This document shows positions 55,571-64,000 of a stretch of 64,000 bases of DNA, piece by piece (position 1 is the first letter of the stretch; each line of letters starts with the position of its first letter). Made by a program: the position numbers and the translations under genes. The stretch spans positions 744,001 to 808,000 of the forward strand of contig LUGG01000003.1 in NCBI GenBank assembly GCA_001683735.1, read 5' to 3'. This DNA comes from Grifola frondosa. Its lineage: Eukaryota > Basidiomycota > Agaricomycetes > Polyporales > Grifolaceae. The notes beneath the pieces are model-generated. The model was given only the letters and a program-made list of their open reading frames with translations, did not search any database and was not told the DNA's origin.

Positions 55571-58441
55571 TCAGAGCGAGACGTATACATGCTTTACTGT
55601 GGTTGGAAATACGCCACCGCAACATGATCGTCCCAAGGGCTCGCCAGTGGCGAAGTCGCACAAGTTCATCCGGGCTGTCAAGAAATCGCGCCTCCTGAGA
55701 GTATGGAAAGTAGCAGATGCCGTATCCCCAGGCCCTGCGTATGGGGCGCGCAGCGGAATCCAAGTAGCAGGTGATGGCGCCAAGACATATGATTCATCGA
55801 GAGTAATCGCTGTACGTTCAAACTCGGAACGGAAGCGACATGTATCTAGCTCCCAGCGATATCTCGCCAGATCCTCATAGGATACGGGCGAATAACCGAT
55901 TCCCGAGAGCCGCCCGGCAGGAATCCGGGCTTTACCGAAAGTACGGAGAAGGCCTTTCAACGGTGTCGTAGCTCTCAGCCGGTCTTTCCACACCCTGGCC
56001 TGTAATCCATTCCAGGATGATGGGTGCTGTTCCACAACCGAAGTTATGTATCTGTCTCTGACCTGCTTCCACATGAGACCGTACTGATAATGATTAGCAT
56101 CCTCGGGTGCGAACATGCTAGCGGGAGGTAGAAACCATTCTCCCCGTGGCGGGAATGCAGGCATGGCCATCATTTCTTCCCATCGCGCAAGGGCATATGG
56201 TAAAGATGAATCGAAAGGGAAAGTGTCGCGTAGAAAGATGTCGAGCTCTGCCTGGCTGTTGATGGGGACTGTGGTGCGAACAGCGACACCGTAATTTGTT
56301 GTCCACACTCGGGCCTCGTCTTCAGCATTGGGCATCAACATGTCTATTTCCGTCGCAGATCGCGCTTGTATGAAAGGAGAAGGGACTGCGACGTTAAGCT
56401 GGTTCCCAGCACCGGCGGTCTCGAGCCCTTCAAGGCTGACAGGATTGACGGCGGGGGGTACCTTATCCGTCATTAATGCATCTCTGCCATCAACGTCCGT
56501 ATGAGCCTGTTGCTCCTGCAGAGGAGGATCCAGCTGGTGTCCGGTATCGGCGGGAGCGACCTCGAGCTCTTCAAGACTGACGGGATTGACGGCGGGGGGT
56601 ACCTTGTCCGTCATCAGTGCATCTCTGCCATCAATGTTCATATGAGCTTGTTGCTCCTGCAGAGGAGGATCCAGCTGGTGTCCGGTATCGGCGGGAGCGA
56701 CCTCGAGCTCTTCAAGGCTGACGGGATTGACGGCAGGGGGTACCTTGTCCGTCATTAGTGCATCTCTGCCATCAACGTCCATATGAGCTTGTTGCTCCTG
56801 CAGAGGAGGATGAAGCTGGTGTCCGATATCGGCGAGAGCAATCTCGAGCCCTTCAAGGCTGACGGGCTCGGCAGTGGCATGTATTGATCCTATGTCGCCT
56901 ACTTCTTCGTTAGCGGGACACTGACCTTGGTATGGGATGTACTCACTGGCATCTCGCAGACTGCAGGAAGACTGGCCGCCATCATGTCCTGCCCGACACC
57001 CGACATCAGCACCCATAGGGTCGTACCGATCTGGAGATTCGCATTGTGTTCTAGCGGATGAATAACCCCAGCGGCGAATGGGAGAGCGAGAGCGACGTCG
57101 ATAGTTGTTGCCCCATGAATTGGGCTGAGGAGCGCGAGGCTCGGGAGAACGAGAGCGACGTTGATAGTTGTTGCCCCGTGAATGGGGCTGAGGAGCGTGA
57201 GGCTCGGGAGAGCGAGAGCGACGTTGATAGTTGTTGCTCCATGAATGGGGCTGAGGAGCGCGAGGTTTGGGAGAATGAGAGCGATATCCGCCTTGTGGTG
57301 GTTGCCAACCAGGAGAAGGTCTGGGAGTCAAACCAGGTCTGAACTTCACCGGAACCTCAGAGGGAAGGATCGTAGCACCCTTTTTCTTCAGCTTAAGATA
57401 TTTCCGTTCCGGAAGGACACCAGGAAGCGTGTATGTCGCAGGGGGGATGGCCGTCATTTCTTCCTCACTCCAGCCCTCATCGTCCGATTCCATACACCTC
57501 TTCTTCGCCTTCGCCGTCTCAGGCTTAGGATGGTCCATATCGTCATCCCATTCCCAACCAGTGAGACGAGAGTCAACTGATCGAATTTCACTTGGCGACG
57601 TTGGAATCGGCGACTTCGGTAAAGAGGCGATATACCAACACGGTATACCTAGCCACACAAGTCGCTTCCTGGTGACTTCATCGTTCGCGGCTGTCCAAGT
57701 GCCAACGACAGACAAGGTAGGGACTGGACGTATTATAATCCCGTCGCGGAAAGCTTTCATGAGCTGCACCATTGAGTAAATGCTCGCAGCTTTAGGATGT
57801 GACGCTGAATCTCAGCGACTTTCGTGCGCTGCTTTTGCAGCGTAAGACGTTCGTCTTTGACGCAGCGGCGTTCCTCGGCAGTGTTTATCTCCGACCACGA
57901 ACGCACGACATGGGGCAACACTTGCTCTGAATGGCTGTCGCAGCAGTCCATTCCGACTGGAACAGCTCAAATAACGGCTCGTAGAACGTCTGAAGAACTC
58001 GGCCTTGATGGCTGTGCCAGTTTGTCGTCTTGAACGTTTGCCCATCCTCCAGCAATGTGAAGGCTGGGTCTATAATACCACTGGCCTCTGACAACTGATA
58101 ACTACAAGAAATGTACTCCAGCTCGGCACACCATTGCTGCGGCTGAAACGCGAATTCGAATGTGTATCGGCGACCATCCGCATATGGCCTTTTTGGTGGG
58201 TTCCCAGAAGGTGGCTCGCCGGAATGTAGTCAGCATTGGGAGATATTGCGACTCGATTATTGTCGAGTATTGCATAGGTGCGGATGACCTTGTGGTCGTG
58301 GAATTGGTCCCAGGGTGTCGATGGGCCTCGGGAAGATCCCGCTAGGCAGGTTTTTGGATCGTACAGGAGAGTATGACAAGTATGCATCATAGCTATACCA
58401 GCGGGTAAGCATATAGTAGTGGTACAGATGGAAGCTATCAC
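55571..58441 (-). CDS. Repeat-containing protein of a basidiomycete family, function unknown (5' end not fixed)
   Basis: A long frame from an ATG at 57772 to the stop at 55571 encodes 733 residues, and the upstream DNA continues the same protein in neighbouring frames: YADGRRYTFEFAFQPQQWCAELEYISCSYQLSEAS, then LEDGQTFKTTNWHSHQGRVLQTFYEPLFELFQSEW, then a helix ending KLRAFTQW, then VGTWTAANDEVTRKRLVWLGIPCWYIASL and WEWDDDMDHPKP. I recall this order from uncharacterised Agaricomycete proteins often found near transposons. The middle has three 21-residue RS-type repeats (NNYQRRSRSPEPRAPQP) and about three 47-residue acidic repeats (VSLEELEVAPADTGHQLDPP). A conserved C-terminal block follows (PRGEWFLPP...ATTPLKGLLRTFGKARIPAG). 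Frame changes near 57,960 and 58,220 mean the 5' part needs repair or introns. Confidence 0.55.
56425..56870. repeat. In-frame 141-bp tandem repeats inside a gene
   Basis: The word ggtaccttgtccgtcat recurs at a 141-bp step (about 56457, 56598 and 56739), with a partial fourth unit. 141 is a multiple of three, so each unit adds 47 residues. The middle units are nearly identical. Confidence 0.95.
57070..57290. repeat. In-frame 63-bp tandem repeats inside a gene
   Basis: The word atagttgttgc recurs at 57101, 57164 and 57227, a 63-bp step. Each unit encodes 21 residues with an RRSRSPEP core on the minus strand. Confidence 0.93.
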
Positions 58442-58560
58442 TTACACTGAAATGTAGGTGACGATGGAAGAAGGGTGAGGGTCGGATATCGTGCACAAGC
58501 AAGCACCGGACAACGCGAGGAATTCGAAGGTAAATCGAGCAGGTGTCTGAAGGCCGGATA

Positions 58561-58732
58561 AGGTCCAAAGTCGAGTAATTGACGCGCCTGTCTGGAAAAC
58601 CGGACGACGCAGACAATTCGAAAGGTCTGAAATCGAGTAAATGCGCGTCTGGAGACCGGACGACGCGGGCAATTCGAGGGGTCTGTCTGAAATCGAGTAA
58701 ATGCGCGTCTGGAAACCGGACGACGCAAGATG
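58561..58732. repeat. Minisatellite, unit about 61 bp, three copies
   Basis: The word tcgagtaa starts at 58571, 58633 and 58693, followed each time by gcgcgtctgga...ccggacgacgc. Units vary by a few bases. It lies upstream of the repeat-protein gene, perhaps in its promoter or leader. Confidence 0.88.
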
Positions 58733-58865
58733 CAATTGTCCACTTGTAGTGAGCAATAGCAATGATGGCTGTCCACTTGAAGTGAGCAGCGACTGGAGCA
58801 CCGTAATGCTAGTACTAGTTCATCAGGCAAGAGTGAATTCAAGGAGTCGAACACCTCCGAGGTCA

Positions 58866-59559
58866 CATGGGTGAACGTGACCCATCGACTTATGTGGACA
58901 GATTGCCTTAATTAACGGCTATCACCGCAGATGTCGAGGTTGGAGGAAAGTAATTGAACATACATATGCCAATCCAGAGATTCTGCGAACAAAGACAGGA
59001 CAACTACCTCTCACCACTCCTTCCTACCGACGTCCTGGGGTAAGTATGTAACGGCCCATGGAGTACAGTCATTAACTTCGAGTATGGTTGTTTGAGGCTG
59101 GGCTATGATAATGACTTAAATTAAACATAAATTAAATCCAACGAACGGGTGGCTGCGTGATGTCTGAACTGTGGACAGAGACGGAATCGGATTGGGCGGG
59201 CGGAGCAGCGCCAACTACTCACAAGTGAACGCGCTGCTGTCCAAATTAGTTCGTTATGCCGCTCCGAGCGGACAGAGTCTGTCATATACGGTCCGCTCTC
59301 TTCTTCATCCCTCTTCGCCTTGGGTTCTTAAACAGTCACACCAACTTCGAGTACTTGAGGAGGGGTAGTGCAGTATATGGTGCAAGATATGCCCATTTGA
59401 TTCATATGCAACTCGAATCAGTAGTAAAGTGAAGAGTTTGCGTACGTGAATGCGACAGATGCTTAGAACATGGATGTAAGAGGACACGAATAAGTATGGA
59501 ACAAGGACGGGGTGAACGTGATGATGAGAAGACATGCGCGAATGGTCGGAGCCAGCCTC
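58866..59559. other. Intergenic region
   Basis: About 690 bp between the minisatellite area and the transposase stop codon. No gene was recognised. It should contain the 3' flank of the transposon. Confidence 0.35.
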
Positions 59560-61158
59560 TCATTCATCATGTTCCCCAGAGGAGACGTCGTCCTCATACT
59601 CAGCCTCATCATCTGATTCGACGTCTTCCCAGCCCTCTCTCTCTCGATCTTCCATACTTAGTTCCGGATCATCATCTGGGTTGTAAGTTTCTTCATGGTT
59701 GTCCGATATATCATCTACAACTACACTAAGTTAGAACTACGAAGGCAGTGAAAGGAACATTGCACACCTTCCGTTCTCTCCGCGGATAGAATAGCCAACC
59801 GTGCATCAATTGCATTTTCCACCACGGCACCACGGTTTACCTTGATTCCAGCTCCGTGAGCATAGATGTGACCCACACCTAATCCCCAGTGATGGCGCAT
59901 CAAAAGGTCGCGATCAGAAAAACTGCAAGGATTGAACAAGTCAAATCATTTCTAGTAAATAATATCCGAACACATACCAGCCCACGTAGTAGCGACACCA
60001 GTCCTGGGCATCCTTGGCGCAGCAGGAAGTACCAATACCATCATCATGGCGCTTGCCACCCGCGAAATCAGGAATAACGTGGCAGCTACGTAGCACATCG
60101 CTCGGATTGACGAATCCAAATGAATACGCATCGCACATGGAAGGAAATCGAAGGGAAGGAAGTTGAGAGCTGCTTCCATCCAAGACTTCGTACCATCGCA
60201 CCCATAAAAAGTCCATACGACGAGGTTCGTAGTCGCGCATTCCAGATCCCATATAAACGACTTTTGCATGGTATGTCCCCAACACACGGGCATACAAGAA
60301 ACGACCGGAGCCGGCGGGATCAGAACTGTCGGCGAGAAGCATGATATTGCATTGCTCGGTACCGGCATTGACAACACTGTGGTCGCGTCTGACGTCATAG
60401 GTAGTGTAGTTGAATCGGATGAGACTGTGATGATAGATGCGATCATTCTTCAAGAAGACAGAATCCCGTGGATGTTCGTAACCGACCACAGGTCCTGGAA
60501 CGCTAGTCGAGTTAGAGCCGAAGGTGGCTTCTTGCGAGATGATCTCCTGTATGCGAGGAAGAAGGTGATCTTTCAGCTTTGGCAAGAAGTCCTACGGAAC
60601 GCCGTCAGCACACTCAACGAACAATCCAGAAATGGCCTACCTTGATTGCTGGATCGCCAGCATGTTTCTGAAGGAAGGATGGGACATTCACCGGAGAATT
60701 CTCCGATTTACCCATGTTGTACTGCATCCGTGGATCGCTTGGGACGTCCTCCATGTCCGGAGGATGGAGAGCTTCCTGCGGACTAAGTTTTTCACGCATT
60801 TTACGTATATTGCGCTGCCGTGTTTCGATCTTGGTCAACTGTTTCCGAATCAATCTACCGTTCGTACGAAGGAAGCGAGATTTCGACTTTCGGTGTTCGG
60901 TTTCAGGCTAGGCAAAGTACATTAGCGAACGCATTCCACAAAGTAGAAAGAGCCCACCAGTTGAGTCGAGTAAGAATCTGTAGTCCCAAAGAGTCGGATG
61001 GTTGACACATAGTCACCCAAGGAGTGAAGTTTGTAGGTATTGAGATTGAAAGCTTTAGGTCGACGCGCATCGCCCGGTGCTGCGGAATTAGGACCAGCGC
61101 CTGCAACATTTTTCTGCTGAGCCTCTTTCGAGCTTCACCCTCGTGAGCTAACTCCCGT
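59560..61158 (-). pseudogene. Transposase, C-terminal part
   Basis: Exons read RELAHEGEARKRLS, then GDARRPKAFNLNTYKLHSLGDYVSTIRLFGTTDSYSTQ, then a basic coil (RLIRKQLTKIETRQRNIRKMREKL), then RIYHHSLIRFNYTTYDVRRDHSVVN, RFLYARVLGTYHAKVVY, MDFLWVRWYEVLDG, CHVIPDFAGGKRH and RHHWGLGVGHIYAH. An acidic tail (EGWEDVESDDEAEYEDDVSSGEHDE) ends at 59560. About five introns are needed. The frame drops one base at a run of five A near 61,095. The gene is cut from its N-terminal half by a 2-kb insertion, so it is almost surely inactive. Confidence 0.65.
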
Positions 61159-61429
61159 TGTAAGGTATGGGGTAGATGAAAATCAAGTTTTACGTCAAGA
61201 GTTCCAATGTGAGAAATAAATTCCAAGACCAGAATTTATCACAAAGGATTAATTGTGTGCGAGGGTTTCAGTGAAAACTGAAATGTGGGGTGATGTGAAA
61301 TTAAAACCTTCAAATACTCCAATTGCACCAAGCGTGACGGGGTTTCCTACTTTTCCGGTCAGAGGCTCAGTCGAGTTCGGAAATCAGAGGGTTTCTGAAC
61401 TTTGAAGATCCAGATTATGGGGTTCCAAG

Positions 61430-62400
61430 TGGCCGTTATCTTCCTATGCTATCGCCTTGAATCCTGATTCCTGTGGGTGCTCAACCTAGTCTACTTCGTC
61501 GTAGAGTCCTTGAGACTTCTTGCTTGGATTTGCACTTCCAGAGCTCGTGTCTGGACAGTCAAGTGGTCCAAGATACAATCTTGCTGATACTGAGGCTTGT
61601 ACTTCTTTGGTATCGCGATCCGCTTCTTTGCCACTGAGAATATTTCACTGCAGAGTACTCAACCTAGCCTATCTCCTTGTAGGGTCCTTGAGATGCTCTT
61701 CTTGGACTTGTGCTTCCAGAATCTCAGTCTGGACAGTTGACAATCCAAGGGAATATTCACACAGAGGGGTCAGTCAGATCTCCTGGGGGCTTTGAGAGCT
61801 TACTAAATTGATTGCTCCTCAGGGCCAGCTTGAGCTGCTTTTATACCCTGAGGGAATTCTAGAATGTTCCATTCCACTTGGTTCTGGAACCTTCTAGGGT
61901 ATGTTACAAAAGTACGAAAAACTACATGATTAGTACAAGATTTCCTTTCTTAGCTCATTTCTGCACCAAATCCTTCTGTTCTATTTATATCTGCTACTTT
62001 CCTCCTGATCTTCATATCTGGGCCTTGTCTAGATGGTCTGGGCTTGTGGTCCAGGTGGTCATGGAACTGGCCTGGGTTCATCTGGGCTTGCAAATTGGGG
62101 TCTTTAACTGTCAACACCCCAGATTTGAGGGTACTTTTGATAAACCTAGGTCACTCTGGGCTTTCTGAGAAAGGGCCAGATTATTCTGGAACTTTCTGGT
62201 GTCCTATATATTGGTCTAGGCTTATTGTCCAGGTGGTCCTGGGACTTGCCTGGGCTTGTCTTGGCCTCCAAAATGGTGTCCTAACCTAGTATGCCCTGAA
62301 TTTGAGGGTCTCTTCCAATAAGCCTAGGTTGTGCTGGACTTTTGAAAAGAGCTGGTGTGTTCTGGACATTCTTAGAGTCTGTAGGCTTGCCTAGGCCTCA
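61430..62400. repeat. Diverged direct repeats with a period of about 178 bp inside the insertion
   Basis: Two neighbouring units share gtccttgaga...cttgg...tgcttccag...tctggacagt at 61507 and 61685. Two others share gtccaggtggtc...gcctgggctt...atttgagggt at 62049 and 62227. Both pairs are about 178 bp apart. The region is rich in tgggctt and cctagg-like words and has no long open frame. Confidence 0.7.
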
Positions 62401-62561
62401 TCTGGGTCCTTCCACAATTAGTCTTCTTCAGGCCAACTAGATCCTTCTGCTAATCCTTCTTATGTAACTCCCTTCACATAAGCATACATCTTGACTTTTG
62501 GAGTAATGCAGACTGAGTGCTGATCATGGGAGAGGGAAGAATGTGTACATCATCATGTAAC

Positions 62562-63005
62562 CTAGTTTTTCCATCCATGTCCTATGTAGATCAGCAGGAA
62601 TTCGTCCATCAGCCTCGCGTCTCCTGCTCGTAGCATCTTCTTCGGCAACTGGACTATGCCATCATTCGGCTTCAACATTCCTCTGCGATGAGCAATGTTC
62701 CAAATGATCCATGCCTCTAACCACTCAAACATGGCCAACCTGGAATAGGGAATCCCAACTGCAACCTCCTGGCTGCCTGTATAATGCTCCACTGCGACAA
62801 TGAGCTGGGTCTCCTGGAATTGAAGAGTACGGACGATTCGTCCAGTGAACTCGATGTTAGGTCCCATAAGACGAAGGGGGCTGGAGAAGTAGACTCGGGT
62901 GGGGTAATCCTGGTCCGGATCGAGGGTGAGAATATGTTTGCGAGATTGTCGCTGCACTAGGTAGTGAGGAATTTGAGTGTCATGGGCATAAGAAAGTGTT
63001 TGCAT
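62562..63005 (-). CDS. 147-residue open frame inside the insertion, unknown
   Basis: An ATG at 63005 opens MQTLSYAHDTQIPHYLVQ and runs to a stop at 62562 (FLLIYIGHGWKN) with no intron. It is not low-complexity and contains RVYFSSPLRLMGPNIEFTGR and FEWLEAWIIWNIAHRRGM. I recognise no domain. It could be an element-encoded protein, a captured host exon or chance. Since it is intact while the host gene is broken, it may be recent. Confidence 0.4.
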   Translation of the reverse strand: MQTLSYAHDTQIPHYLVQRQSRKHILTLDPDQDYPTRVYFSSPLRLMGPNIEFTGRIVRTLQFQETQLIVAVEHYTGSQEVAVGIPYSRLAMFEWLEAWIIWNIAHRRGMLKPNDGIVQLPKKMLRAGDARLMDEFLLIYIGHGWKN

Positions 63006-63193
63006 GGTTGTGACGGAGGGAAATAAGAATGCCTGGAACGACTGAGTAGTATCGTGCTTTATTTATGAGTATGAGCACGTGATCATGTCCCTAGTTGATG
63101 TCCCATGTCATGTGACTTGCTAATGATAGGATGCGCAAAATTGGTGTTATTTTGCCCTGTCCAGGTACCAAACACTTTTGGTGCGTGACACCG

Positions 63194-64000
63194 TGTTTGA
63201 AACGCGGCGCAGGTCTTCTCCTTGAATTCACGAAGTTTCTGGCCTAAGACAGCGGTATCCTCAGATAGGATATCCAATGTTGTGTCCGTATGCATGCGCA
63301 ACTTTGCAAAACCGTGCCAGTGGGCCATGATATATAACAAATCTTTCACTCGAGTGTTATGTGGTTCGGGGAAGAGACCTTCAAAAGACGGGTATTGCAC
63401 ACTAGAATCCACATTGAAGCGATTCACCCAGTAGCCCAAATTAAAAATTCACCTGCAGCAAGTCTTCATAATCCCGCGCAGCCATTTTCTTCAACTCCGA
63501 TCTATTGGAATGAATTTTCCTGATGGTATCTTTGCCAAATGCAGGGATTTGACGAAATCTATGATCAAAGCATGGGCTTCATCGTTCAATATGTCGGAAT
63601 AAGTCAACTTGCCGGCGGTCCAGTTCGTGTTTACGGGATTCATCCAGACAATCAAGTATCCGAAGAAGATGAATGAAGAGCGCCTTCCAGACGCCTAACT
63701 CGAACTCGTGCATAAGGTCTACAACGAGCATCCCAAACAAGTTGAAATTTGGTGACGACAACCTTTCCGAAAAAGCGTTCTAAGAATACGATATGTTCAA
63801 GCTCAACGGGAATATGTAACACGAATCACACTCACTGCAGTGGGTACAAGCGACTCTTCCTGCAGCAACTTCTCAACTGCCGCACTGTTGACCGCATAAT
63901 TCATCTCGTAAATGAATTTACGAGCTGTCGCGACACGATCCCGAGTCGAGCGTCGTTGGTGCGAGCAAGTGTTACACGCTGGGCCATATCTCGAGTCATG
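63194..64000 (-). pseudogene. Transposase, N-terminal side part (runs off the right edge)
   Basis: Reading in from the edge: DSRYGPACNTCSHQRRSTRD...ARKFIYEMNYAVNSAAVEKLLQEESLVPTA, then AFSERLSSPNFNLFGMLVVDLMHEFELGVWKALFIHLLRIL, then FRQIPAFGKDTIRKIHSNRSELKKMAARDYEDLLQ, then FEGLFPEPHNTRVKDLLYIMAHWHGFAKLRMHTDTTLDIL and LREFKEKTCAAFQTR, where the insertion begins. DLLHEFELGVWK is the family's hallmark. Introns of about 55 nt separate these blocks. The start codon lies beyond the window. Confidence 0.65.

Larger units (their letters stand above)
61159..63190. mobile_element. 2,032-bp insertion with TG...CA ends and 4-bp target duplication
   Basis: The insert begins TGTAAGGTATGG and ends GTGCGTGACA. 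CCGT flanks it on both sides (61155-61158 and 63191-63194). Removing the insert and one CCGT joins CAAFQTR to ELAHEGEAR in one frame, the sequence expected of the transposase. TGT...ACA ends with a 4-bp duplication fit a solo LTR or a non-autonomous LTR-type element, but no second LTR was found inside. It contains two sets of about 178-bp repeats and a 147-residue frame. Confidence 0.75.
59560..64000 (-). mobile_element. DNA transposon, Plavaka/CACTA-like basidiomycete family, partial at right edge
   Basis: The minus strand encodes one large transposase-like protein in two parts, 63194-64000 and 59560-61158, split by an inserted element. The order of blocks matches a widespread Agaricomycete transposase family that I know from memory, close to Plavaka; the exact family name needs a domain search. 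The N-terminal part continues past the window edge. No terminal inverted repeats could be fixed. Confidence 0.6.

Noticed and set aside
59366..59370. TAGTG at the end of aggaggggtagtg as a CACTA-type terminal repeat
   Set aside because: The orientation would make it the right end of an element to the left, and no matching CACTACCCC start was found in the window.
1..64000. CRISPR arrays, bacterial operons, riboswitches or prophage
   Set aside because: The window is eukaryotic, with spliced genes; the tandem arrays lack spacer structure.

Overview
This 64 kb window is nuclear DNA from a filamentous basidiomycete. The genes are split by many short introns (about 50-60 nt), intergenic gaps are short, and several products belong to families typical of Agaricomycetes (a DUF6535 membrane protein, a MYND-finger protein, low-complexity Ser/Pro/Arg proteins, a fungal DNA-transposon transposase). 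The protein style suggests Polyporales, but the species cannot be fixed from the sequence alone.

Layout. From 0 to about 28 kb the window is gene-dense housekeeping DNA: MED7 (-), a BCL7-domain protein (+), a peroxisomal 4-coumarate-CoA-ligase-like enzyme (-), an ALDH7 aldehyde dehydrogenase (-), JIP5/WDR55 (-), the unfolded-protein-response sensor IRE1 (+), an intron-containing tRNA-Met(CAT) (+), threonine synthase THR4 (-), an F-box/WD40 ubiquitin-ligase receptor (+), a coiled-coil low-complexity protein (-) and an atypical AGC-like kinase (-). From 28.2 to 32.3 kb lies an exact head-to-tail duplication of about 2.1 kb. Each copy carries a small secreted cysteine-rich protein gene; the left copy has lost a splice acceptor. 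From 33 to 50 kb is a second conserved block: cohesin SCC3/STAG (+), a MYND protein (+), RTP1/TANGO6 (+) and a large coiled-coil protein (-). From 50.7 kb to the end the window is accessory and repeat-rich: a DUF6535 gene, a 119-bp satellite, a protein with 63-bp and 141-bp internal repeats, a minisatellite, and a transposase gene running off the right edge that is split by a 2,032-bp insertion with TG...CA ends and a 4-bp target duplication.

How genes work together. The genes do not form a metabolic cluster. Two divergent pairs share very short promoters: MED7/BCL7 (209 bp, both transcription machinery) and JIP5/IRE1 (164 bp, ribosome biogenesis and ER stress). The other neighbours look like ordinary synteny.

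Quality of the sequence. Many conserved genes break frame by exactly one base at a run of C or G, and adding one base to the run restores the family's conserved residues. This happens in MED7, the CoA ligase, ALDH7, THR4 (three times), the F-box gene (twice), RTP1 (twice) and the coiled-coil gene. The likeliest cause is homopolymer under-calling in the assembly, not loss of function. Exon borders below were read by eye, so spans run from start to stop codon with introns inside.
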